From: Gaetbulibacter sp. 4G1
Lineage (GTDB): Bacteria > Bacteroidota > Bacteroidia > Flavobacteriales > Flavobacteriaceae
Assembly: GCF_002741945.1 (NCBI RefSeq)
Contig: NZ_MDVN01000009.1
Coordinates: 62,001 to 126,000, forward strand
Direction of reading: 5' to 3'
Length of the DNA stretch: 64,000 bases
Shown: piece after piece, positions 47,101 through 53,657 of the stretch
Layout of the letters: each line of letters begins with the position of its first letter
Numbering within the stretch: position 1 is the first letter of the stretch
The notes under the pieces: generated by a model
Databases searched by the model: none
Seen by the model: only the letters and a program-made list of their open reading frames with translations
What the model was told of the DNA's origin: nothing
Position numbers and translations under genes: made by a program

Positions 47101-47310
47101 TTCTCCCTTATTTACTTGGATTTGATAGTTTCCATCAAAATCAGTTGTTGTACCTCTAGAGGTATTTAATACTACAACATTTACTCCAGGAATAGGAATA
47201 TTATCTGTTTCAGAAACAACAGCCCCTTTAATTAAGGTTCCATTCTGAGCAAATAAAGTAATATTGAATATCAATAATACTATTAAAAATAGCTTAGTTT
47301 TTAAATTCAT
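44200..47310 (-). CDS. SusC/RagA-type TonB-dependent transporter, alginate locus
   Basis: This outer-membrane channel should import alginate oligosaccharides. The 1036-residue product has a signal peptide (to about FAQ at 20-22), a carboxypeptidase-regulatory-like domain (LIKGAVVSETDNIPIPGVN), a plug with VVVIGYGTQKKSHLTGS and TITIRGVGSMAGDSTPLIVVDG, and a barrel ending GLNLDF. No STN domain is present. Its promoter, about 320 bp upstream of the start, carries two copies of the TGGTTTACCA operator. The roughly 310-nt leader contains hairpins that are partly shared with the MFS gene. Confidence 0.95.
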   Translation of the reverse strand: MNLKTKLFLIVLLIFNITLFAQNGTLIKGAVVSETDNIPIPGVNVVVLNTSRGTTTDFDGNYQIQVNKGEVLQFSYVGFISQTIIVDTQTAINISLAEDLAKLDEVVVIGYGTQKKSHLTGSISKVVNDDLDQIAVSRVDDALVGQVSGVNIQATDGEAGAAPTITIRGVGSMAGDSTPLIVVDGVIVDSDFLGSLNMNDVKSFEILKDAASSSIYGSKGSNGIIMISMKEGVEGKARINYSTFTGFKEARHSDAYTFSIAETAAAELAANGVISDRTRYKQLIGIDRSWQDVIFDGGTITSHSLSLRGGNDKTKFTTSINYSDDEGVLLTDNFKKYGMRLKVDTKLSDKFKVGASFSPSYTNRRRFDGSTHDILRQTNWLPVYHDANTIQYVNRFKYPNVQIGDYATQRHFDDYDLDAGTSVASGGTDISNTSNTNPAAKVLERERFDKKFKMFGSLYGQYEIIEGLSFRTTLSGSYQDTKRSRWQGVQSNRNGASAAQMSEISQREIYLISDNFFNYNTTIGNHDIGATVGVVFETRDSFFSSISGTGYTSDAVKQITNASLISAADAFEWEKNGISYVSRVNYAYDNKYLVSLSFRRDGSSIFGSDFKYGNFPAASIGWNISNEEFLQDSDVISNLKFRASYGVTGNDRLNTGSVDPDVSSSTSALSTGNILVDYYPSLALLNATTSSIGGSVQPGFSPLNIANPELKWERLVEINPGIDFGLFNNRISGSIDWYQRTSDQLLLNNPVSVTTGFSSALVNLGEVKNEGFEFELRTKNVATENFSWNSTIIATTNKNTLVDFADSNGQIQNVDPKRAAEWINLEGQPISTYYGWVVDRDIPLEYLSNPYHPIGGEAQDVYVKDLNGDGIIDDDDKAALGDPYPELVWSFSNEFKFKNFDFSFMFQGSHGAEIRNMGDQYIFNQFNSSQDFISSTPDQQFIKQKIFTDDIIQDASYIALRNVNIGYNFSKDFLSKYNISGLRIYAAGQNLMYKTADNYTGFNPESIDRQSPTTYGYQRAGSPIFRTISFGLNLDF

Positions 47311-47356
47311 AATTAGTTTTTTTATGTTTAAAGTTTAGTTAGTAGTTCTACTACTT

Positions 47357-47533
47357 TTGTTTAGCCTCTAAATAATTCAGCTAAAAAATCACTTTATAAA
47401 AACAACTGTTCTGATTAAATTTTTGTAATTTTGCAGAACACATGTTTTACTAAAGTATTACATGTTTTAGGTTTTTACTTCCCTCCTAAAAGAAGTAAAT
47501 CATTTAAAAGGATAGGCGTGCACCTGTCCTTTT
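47357..47533 (-). ncRNA. Candidate structured leader RNA of the alginate susC
   Basis: Minus-strand order: an 11-bp hairpin (47533-47523 with 47516-47506, one wobble) with TGCACGC (47522-47516) spanning its loop and 3' stem edge. Next is an 8-bp hairpin TTTACTTC/GAAGTAAA (47499-47492 with 47481-47474) whose loop exposes AGGAGG within TTAGGAGGGAAG (47489-47478). Last is a GCTAAA-type hairpin (47385-47380 with 47365-47359) followed by CAA. The predicted transcription start near 47622 places all of this in the 5' leader. The order matches the MFS leader. The first hairpin could also act as a terminator for kdgF read-through. Confidence 0.5.
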
Positions 47534-47607
47534 TTTATTTAGTTTATTGTCATTTAAAAAGGTGGATTTTTGAAGGTTATACATTAGTTTAGTTTTATTT
47601 TTTTAAT

Positions 47608-47630
47608 TGGTTTACCAGATTGGTTTACCA
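47608..47630. promoter_or_regulatory. Double GntR-type operator at the alginate susC promoter
   Basis: TGGTTTACCA occurs at 47608-47617 and 47621-47630, 13 bp apart. The upstream copy shares its last bases with the -7 box, so a bound protein would cover the transcription start. Confidence 0.75.
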
Positions 47631-47659
47631 AATATATGCTAATTTTTTGTTAAAACAAA
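47629..47659 (-). promoter_or_regulatory. Promoter of the alginate susC operon
   Basis: Reading the minus strand, TTTG (47659-47656), 19 bp, then TATATTTG (47636-47629) match the Bacteroidota consensus exactly. The -7 box runs into the operator pair. Confidence 0.7.
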
Positions 47660-47681
47660 TTAATTTTTAATTTTAACAGCT

Positions 47682-48029
47682 CTATTCCATAAAATCTTCT
47701 CGAATAGGACTAAAAACATCTATTAATACACCCGCTTTAGTACATTTAGCTCCGTGAAGTACATGGGGTGGTATATAAACTGAATCTCCGTCTTTTACTG
47801 TTTTTGTAACTCCTCCAATTGTAAACTCCCATTCTCCGTCTATACAGTAAGTTACTTGTGAATGATGATGTTCATGCTCATAACCTATTCCACCTTCATC
47901 AAAAAATACTTTAACAAGCATAATTTTGTCATCATAACCCATTATTTTTCTTTTAACACCTTCTCCTACTGTTTCCCATTCTTGGTCATTGTCTAATAAA
48001 AATTCTTTACTTGCTCCAAATGTTTTCAT
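47682..48029 (-). CDS. kdgF: KdgF-type cupin, unsaturated uronate linearisation
   Basis: KdgF converts the cyclic unsaturated monouronate released by alginate or pectin lyases to the open-chain keto acid. The 115-residue single cupin shows the metal-binding motif 1 as GYEHEHHHSQVTYCIDGEWEF and motif 2 as VYIPPHVLHGA. The length and these histidine patterns fit the family. It starts 13 bp after the PL17 stop, so the exolyase and the ring-opening enzyme are made together. No signal peptide is present, so it acts in the cytoplasm. Confidence 0.9.
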   Translation of the reverse strand: MKTFGASKEFLLDNDQEWETVGEGVKRKIMGYDDKIMLVKVFFDEGGIGYEHEHHHSQVTYCIDGEWEFTIGGVTKTVKDGDSVYIPPHVLHGAKCTKAGVLIDVFSPIREDFME

Positions 48030-48042
48030 ATGTTTTAATTTT

Positions 48043-50301
48043 TTAATTGATTTCTTTTAAGGTAAAAGATCCTCTCCAAGACATCTCATTATTATTAATA
48101 ATTAATTTGTGTTTTGTTTCTTTATTATTATTCTGATTAGAAATAACAAACACCATTTTTTTATCTTTATTTGTTATTATTTGAATTGCAGTATAGTCTT
48201 TAGAATTAAATACAATTTCTATAGATTTAATATTACTCTTAGAATTTATAGCTAACTCTGATACTGGACTATAAACTCCTGTTGATTCAATAATTGAAGC
48301 AAAAACAGTATTTCTTATATTCTTTTTACGTAAAATAAGTGTTGGCTCTTGACGCAAATTAAATTCTGGATCGTTTGCACCAATTTTAGCAAGAATAACT
48401 TCGTCTCCATTAGATGTAACAGCCGTATAGCTATAAAATTTATTTTTTAGTAACCAGTTTAGTTTTATGTTTCCTCCTTTAGAAATTGTACTAGCTTCTT
48501 TATATAAGTGTTGGTATCCATCTGATTTCCCTAAAATTTGTGGGACTTCATACTTTGTATATTCAAAATTAGTTTGCATAATTTGTCCTAAATAATAAAA
48601 AGGTAAATCATATTGATTTGGATTATCTGACTCCACTTTTATAATATCTAATACATAAGGGTTATGAAAATCTGAATCCTTTATTAATACCATTGTTCGA
48701 AGCAGCTTTGTACCTGGGTATGCATTTTCTTCTTTTGCGCTGGCTACTTGAATATTACTATCACCAGTACTAAAAATATATTTATTTGAATGATGCTTAC
48801 TCCCAATATCATATTTTCCTTGAAATTGAGATACTTCATTTTGAACAATTGTATTGTGCGCTATGGATTGTTTTGCCCATGTAGTATTCTCCTTTAAATA
48901 GTTTCCTCCACCTTTTTGTTCAATATTCACAAAACGAGCCATTCCATAGTCTTGAACAACTTCGTTTCCTTCATCAAACAAAGCAAAAGACAATTTATCA
49001 TAATGCCCATGACTCAATCCATGTGCTGTATATTTAAAAACCAACTCCATTTTCCCACTACGTAGAATTCCTACTGCGCCTTCATCTCCATTGGCGCCAT
49101 CTGATAATTCAATAGATTTTTTAACAAATGGCTTTTCTTTTCCTTTTTTTATACCTAGAGCAACTGCCAAACCTGCATCATCAAGAACAACTTCATCTTG
49201 TTTTTTTGCTATACTTAATAATTCTGGATTATTTCCACCAAAATGATATCCAATGTCTACAGCAGATATTAACGACCCATTGAAATATGACATCCCTTTT
49301 TGAGCATCGTTTAATAAAAAGAAATCACCGTCAGCATCTGATAAATTCAATAAAGCGTCTATTCCCTTTAATAGTACACCATCTTTATGTTCTAAAACCT
49401 TTAAGTCTGGCTTTTTGTTTTGTAGTGCTTGTGCAAATATTAAAAAAGGATACATAGCATAACGTTGATAATATGGTCCTTCGGTATAATACCCATCTGG
49501 TGAAAATGGTTCATCTAAGTTTGCAAAAAAACCTTTTTTTCCATCCTTATTTATAAAGCCACCGTCATTGTCCTTTAAACTCTTATCTATATCAATGTTT
49601 TTTATTCCATATAAGGCTCTTTGTAATAAACTATCATCTTCCATAACTAATGCAATCATACCAACTGCTACATTTCCCCAAGTGCTATGATTATGAACTC
49701 GATTAAAGAATTGAGGATTGTCTTTGGAAATATGATCTGCAAAAGGCCTAAACAAATCTGTTTCTAAAATGTTTCTCTCATCTTTGGATAAGTAATCATA
49801 TATACAATCGTAAGCTTGACTTGCATATACCAACCAGTTAGAATCATTTAGACATTGCCAAAATAATTTCCCTCTAGCATAAGATCTCGGTTTTGGGTGA
49901 ATTGGTAATGTTGGATACATTTTTGCATATGCAAACAGCATATCTTTTACATATATAGCATATTTTTCTTCATTAAGAATTTGATATAACACACCAGCTT
50001 TTTGCATTAAGACATAATTATTTTTATGTTTTTCATGCGTGTATCCTCCTGAATAATCTTTTGGAATTGGCACAACAAAACCGTTTTTGATTTCTAAATC
50101 AACTTCTGCCTGAGCTTTTGCTAAAGTTTTATCAAAAATTGGAATACTTCCCAAATTTGCTCTTATTTCTTTGACCCCTTGTTTCGTTAAGATTAAATTT
50201 GGATGCTGCAATTGAGAATTTATAGTAGATTTTTCTTTACATGAAAAAACAATAAAAACTATTAGAAGAATTATAGATGATCTTTTAAATACTTTTTTCA
50301 T
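48043..50301 (-). CDS. PL17 exo-oligoalginate lyase lipoprotein
   Basis: PL17 enzymes release unsaturated monouronate from alginate oligomers. The 752-residue product has lipobox VFSC (Cys21). An alpha/alpha-toroid domain contains the Asn204-His205 pair in RVHNHSTWGN, and the tyrosine-rich segment DGYYTEGPYYQRY (269-281) holds the likely catalytic Tyr. The C-terminal heparinase II/III-like beta-sandwich has HGLSHGHYDKLSFALFD. These match the PL17 active-site layout known from Alg17C. kdgF follows directly. Two TGGTTTACCA operators lie about 70 bp upstream, and these make it a member of the GntR regulon. Confidence 0.92.
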   Translation of the reverse strand: MKKVFKRSSIILLIVFIVFSCKEKSTINSQLQHPNLILTKQGVKEIRANLGSIPIFDKTLAKAQAEVDLEIKNGFVVPIPKDYSGGYTHEKHKNNYVLMQKAGVLYQILNEEKYAIYVKDMLFAYAKMYPTLPIHPKPRSYARGKLFWQCLNDSNWLVYASQAYDCIYDYLSKDERNILETDLFRPFADHISKDNPQFFNRVHNHSTWGNVAVGMIALVMEDDSLLQRALYGIKNIDIDKSLKDNDGGFINKDGKKGFFANLDEPFSPDGYYTEGPYYQRYAMYPFLIFAQALQNKKPDLKVLEHKDGVLLKGIDALLNLSDADGDFFLLNDAQKGMSYFNGSLISAVDIGYHFGGNNPELLSIAKKQDEVVLDDAGLAVALGIKKGKEKPFVKKSIELSDGANGDEGAVGILRSGKMELVFKYTAHGLSHGHYDKLSFALFDEGNEVVQDYGMARFVNIEQKGGGNYLKENTTWAKQSIAHNTIVQNEVSQFQGKYDIGSKHHSNKYIFSTGDSNIQVASAKEENAYPGTKLLRTMVLIKDSDFHNPYVLDIIKVESDNPNQYDLPFYYLGQIMQTNFEYTKYEVPQILGKSDGYQHLYKEASTISKGGNIKLNWLLKNKFYSYTAVTSNGDEVILAKIGANDPEFNLRQEPTLILRKKNIRNTVFASIIESTGVYSPVSELAINSKSNIKSIEIVFNSKDYTAIQIITNKDKKMVFVISNQNNNKETKHKLIINNNEMSWRGSFTLKEIN

Positions 50302-50370
50302 TATTATTAATTAGAAGTTTTTATTGTAAAAACAATATATACCATTCATAGTAAAGATAGATATTTAAAT

Positions 50371-50393
50371 TGGTTTACCAATCTGGTTTACCA
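50371..50393. promoter_or_regulatory. Double GntR-type operator upstream of PL17-kdgF
   Basis: TGGTTTACCA occurs at 50371-50380 and 50384-50393. The 13-bp spacing is the same as at the susC promoter, and the same TATATTTG box adjoins it. Confidence 0.75.
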
Positions 50394-50421
50394 AATATAC
50401 AATAATTATTTAACTATGAAA
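50392..50421 (-). promoter_or_regulatory. Promoter of PL17-kdgF
   Basis: On the minus strand a TATATTTG -7 box (50399-50392) merges with the operator pair. The -33 element is imperfect (TTTC at 50421-50418, 18-bp spacing). Transcription would start about 80 bp before the PL17 start codon. Confidence 0.5.
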
Positions 50422-50439
50422 ATATAATTTAGCTAGATA

Positions 50440-51210
50440 TTACATATTATACACACCACCATTAATATCTAGTGTTGCTCCAGTAATAAAACCATCATAT
50501 TCTGATGCCAGATATAGAACTGCTCGTGCTACGTCATTTGCATTACCTGCTCGTTGAATTGGAATACCTGCCGTAGTTGCAGCTGCTGACGCTTTAGTTG
50601 TATGTGTATTGTGGAATGAAGTCCCTAAAATAAGACCTGGAGCAACAGCATTGACTCTTGTACCATTAGGTCCCAATTCAGAAGAAAGCGCTCTTGTAAA
50701 TGTTAAAATAGCTCCTTTGCTTGTAGAATAAGCTAAAGACCCAGGGTGACCTCCTTTACGTCCAGCAAGTGATGCCAAATTAACAATGCTACTATTTTCT
50801 TTTTTTGCTAAATAAGGTGATGCAGCTCTTGTTACAAACACCATTGATGTAAGGTTAATATCCATTACCCTGTGCCAGAACTCTGTCTCTATTTCGTTTA
50901 ACAATCTGCGTGCTACAAGTGAACCCGCATTATTTATTAGTATGTCCAAACTACCAAAAGCTTCTACTGTTTTTTTAACCAACATATTCGCGTCTGTTTC
51001 TTTTGTCAAGTCTCCACTTATAGCCACCGCTTTTTGCCCTTTACTAATAGCATACTTTATCAATTCATTTGCAGTATTGGCACTGGAAAAATAATGGATA
51101 GCGACATTAGCTCCACTATCAATAAAGTGTTTTGTAATTGATTCTCCAATTCCTTGAGCACCAGCTGTAATAAGAATATTTTTGTCAGTTAATTTATCGT
51201 TGATTTTCAT
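50440..51210 (-). CDS. SDR-family oxidoreductase (second)
   Basis: The 256-residue product is a classical short-chain dehydrogenase with TAGAQGIGESITKHF (dinucleotide motif), NNAGS and the catalytic AYSTSKGAI. It is only moderately similar to the SDR at 36744-37508. It is the last gene of the long minus-strand run from the PL6 gene, 16 bp after a PL7-like lyase and near the gluconokinase/6-phosphogluconate dehydrogenase fusion. It may be a second DEH reductase or a sugar-acid dehydrogenase feeding the fusion enzyme. The sequence does not decide between these. Confidence 0.8.
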   Translation of the reverse strand: MKINDKLTDKNILITAGAQGIGESITKHFIDSGANVAIHYFSSANTANELIKYAISKGQKAVAISGDLTKETDANMLVKKTVEAFGSLDILINNAGSLVARRLLNEIETEFWHRVMDINLTSMVFVTRAASPYLAKKENSSIVNLASLAGRKGGHPGSLAYSTSKGAILTFTRALSSELGPNGTRVNAVAPGLILGTSFHNTHTTKASAAATTAGIPIQRAGNANDVARAVLYLASEYDGFITGATLDINGGVYNM

Positions 51211-51226
51211 ATTGCCTATAAGTTAA

Positions 51227-52315
51227 TTAATCATTTTTAGTAAAATAACCTTGATTAGATACAGAAGTTTTACTAACAGTTATACTTGCTTTTTTGAACC
51301 AAACCTCAGCGTAGTTTCCATCTTCATATTGTTTTAGGATATCACCTCCATGTGTCTCAGCACCTGAACACCAATTCCTATTCACTTCAGGAGATTTTCC
51401 ATTAGTTTGGTTGTATGAGCCTAGCTTAAAAAAACAGCCTTCACCAGCATAAGCATTTTTACGCTCCACACCGTCCTGACCAATTGGCACAAATAATTCT
51501 TGAGTCTGCTGTGGGATATCAGCAGTTGTTGTATATTCTGATTCAATTAAGTTTTTTGTAAATAATTTTGTTTCATGTCCTTCACTCATAAATTTCAAGT
51601 TCATAATACCATTTCTAACTTCAATTTCATAACTAAACTCCTCGCCTAATGCAATCCCATCTTTAGGCTCTTCTGGAAATGTATTTTCTTCTTTACCAAC
51701 AACAGAAAAGTTATTCCCCCAAACAGCGCTAGAATAATCCCATCTTCCTGAATTATCATCACCAGCTGTATTAATTTCATAATGCCAAAAAACAGAACCG
51801 TTTGTATGACTGGGAAATTTCTTGTAAAATATTTTAAGAGGCTCATTCTCATGTCCATCTGCACTATGAATTTGCCCTACAACTACAGAATACGAAGCCG
51901 CAACACGAGCATCTCCAGTTGTTGATACATTCATCACTTTAAGTGTAGCTTTTAATTTATCATTTGCAGTTTTTGGGTACCACTTTTTAGTTTGAGCTAA
52001 TTCGGTTCTTGTATTGTTTGAGGTTCCGTGAGTATCTCCACCATTGGGAGTTTTATAAACTACCCAATTTGCTTTACCATCATTTGCTGTATAAAAGAAA
52101 TTTTTATGCTCAAAATTGTTAGGATACCCAACGTTAGAACCATCGCCTAAAATCAAATTCCAATCGTTAGAAAAGGAAATAACATCGCTAGGGTAAACGT
52201 TTTTTTGCACTTCTTCTTTGTTTGTTTTTTTTGAAGTATGATTACAACTATTTAGCATTAAGAAAATCCCAAGTACATAACCCATACATATTGGAATAAT
52301 ATATCTTTTATTCAT
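51227..52315 (-). CDS. PL7-type alginate lyase lipoprotein
   Basis: The 362-residue product has lipobox LNSC (Cys24) and a divergent PL7 jelly-roll. The first block reads NNTRTELAQ (101-109), the second VVGQIHS (145-151) and the third FFKLGSYNQ (about 300). The catalytic Arg, Gln, His and Tyr are therefore kept, although the second Arg of RTELR is replaced. The long insert HENEPLKIFYKKFP is shared with the paralogue at 55554-56549 but not with the tandem PL7 pair. An exolytic role, as in the PL7_5 branch (AlyA5 of Zobellia), is possible; the subfamily is inferred. Confidence 0.82.
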   Translation of the reverse strand: MNKRYIIPICMGYVLGIFLMLNSCNHTSKKTNKEEVQKNVYPSDVISFSNDWNLILGDGSNVGYPNNFEHKNFFYTANDGKANWVVYKTPNGGDTHGTSNNTRTELAQTKKWYPKTANDKLKATLKVMNVSTTGDARVAASYSVVVGQIHSADGHENEPLKIFYKKFPSHTNGSVFWHYEINTAGDDNSGRWDYSSAVWGNNFSVVGKEENTFPEEPKDGIALGEEFSYEIEVRNGIMNLKFMSEGHETKLFTKNLIESEYTTTADIPQQTQELFVPIGQDGVERKNAYAGEGCFFKLGSYNQTNGKSPEVNRNWCSGAETHGGDILKQYEDGNYAEVWFKKASITVSKTSVSNQGYFTKND

Positions 52316-52371
52316 TTTTTAATAAATTAAATGTTTTAAAAATCACTCCTTTTTTCAGCTGTATAATACAA

Positions 52372-53646
52372 TTAAAAAAAGTTAAACAATGCTATAATTC
52401 CGTTATATGATATCACCAAAGAAAAGAACAATGCTGCATACATACCGATATTAACAAAAAGACCTGTTTTATATTCATTCATAACCTTCTTACTGTTCAA
52501 TAATATAATGATCCCTATAATTACCAGAGGAAGGACAAACACATTAAAAACTTGAGATAGAATTTGAATCTCAATTGGATTTGCTCCAAATGCAGGTCCA
52601 ATTAAAGCCACAAAACAAGCTACAGCGGTTACAATTCTGAATTGCTTAGAATTAGTATCTAATTTTCCCGACTGATAATCTGCAATTAATAATGGTGCGA
52701 TTAACAGACATGGAAAAATGGATGACAAACCAGCACTTAATGCTCCAAAAAAGAAAATAGTTACGGCCCATTTACCAGCAACTGGTTTTAACGTATTAGC
52801 CATATCAAGAACGTGCGTTACTTCCTTACCTTCATAAAATAATGCCCCTGCTGCTACGGCCATAATAGTAGCACTAATTATAAATATTAAAATTGCAGCA
52901 GTTATGGAATCTTTTTTTTGTTGATTTAAATTTTTAATTGTCCAACCTTTCCCTTTTACAAATAGAGGACGAGATAAAAACGTTGCTGCAGCCATCGTGG
53001 TTCCAACAAATGCTGCCACTAACATTTTACCTCCAGGCACATCTGGAATTGTGGGGATTAAGCCTTTAACCACATCTACTGAAAGTGGCTGAACAAAAAA
53101 CAACGAAAGCAAGAATGACATACCCATTAAGGTAACAAAAATGACAAGTATTTTTTCAAAAAACGTATATTTACCTACCAACATTAACAAATAGAAAACG
53201 ACTATTATTACAATAGCAGTTATTAAAACGGTTTCGTATTCATATCCTTTTAAACTTTCAAAATTAAGCGCCAATATTTCGAAAATAATATTTGATGATA
53301 TTCCTAGAATCCCCATTAAAGAATTCCATTGTCCAAAGGTGACTCCTATAATAATTAAGATGGCTAAAACTTTACCATACTTTAAATGTTTCTTAAAACC
53401 ATACAAGGCTGTTTCTCCAGTTAATAAAGCATAATTCCCGTATGCAAACATCAATACTCCCGAAAATAAACAGCTTAATAATAGTACCCACAATAATTGC
53501 ATATTAAATTTACTACCAGCAACAATCATAGAGGTTACGCTACCTGTACCAATGGTATACCCAATAGCAAATATTCCAGGACCAAACCCTAAAACTATTG
53601 CGATAATTTTTTTGAGTAATGATTTATTAGTTGTTGGTACATCCAT
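52372..53646 (-). CDS. Nramp-fold membrane transporter lacking the metal-site motifs
   Basis: The 424-residue product has about eleven membrane helices and aligns in pattern with the Nramp superfamily (start LGFGPGIFAIGYTIGTGSVTS). In metal-transporting Nramps helix 1 carries Asp-Pro-Gly-Asn and helix 6 Met-Pro-His. Here these positions read IGTGS and GTTMAAATF, so the metal ligands are absent. It lies 11 bp after the gluconokinase/6PGDH fusion and 56 bp before a PL7-like gene. A sugar-acid or other non-metal substrate is plausible from context, but no substrate can be assigned. Confidence 0.72.
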   Translation of the reverse strand: MDVPTTNKSLLKKIIAIVLGFGPGIFAIGYTIGTGSVTSMIVAGSKFNMQLLWVLLLSCLFSGVLMFAYGNYALLTGETALYGFKKHLKYGKVLAILIIIGVTFGQWNSLMGILGISSNIIFEILALNFESLKGYEYETVLITAIVIIVVFYLLMLVGKYTFFEKILVIFVTLMGMSFLLSLFFVQPLSVDVVKGLIPTIPDVPGGKMLVAAFVGTTMAAATFLSRPLFVKGKGWTIKNLNQQKKDSITAAILIFIISATIMAVAAGALFYEGKEVTHVLDMANTLKPVAGKWAVTIFFFGALSAGLSSIFPCLLIAPLLIADYQSGKLDTNSKQFRIVTAVACFVALIGPAFGANPIEIQILSQVFNVFVLPLVIIGIIILLNSKKVMNEYKTGLFVNIGMYAALFFSLVISYNGIIALFNFF

Positions 53647-53657
53647 AATGTTAGTTT

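Larger units (their letters stand above)
47311..47681. other. 371-bp gap between kdgF and susC
   Basis: It contains, from right to left, the susC -33 and -7 boxes, two operators, the leader hairpins, and a 10-base direct repeat (ACATGTTTTA at 47440-47449 and 47460-47469, approximate ends). No gene longer than about 20 codons is seen. Confidence 0.7.

Noticed and set aside
47381-47443. Twenty-codon open frame in the susC leader (minus strand) as a leader peptide
   Set aside because: The AGGAGG in the leader is about 40 bases away from its ATG, and the codons show no regulatory run of a single amino acid.
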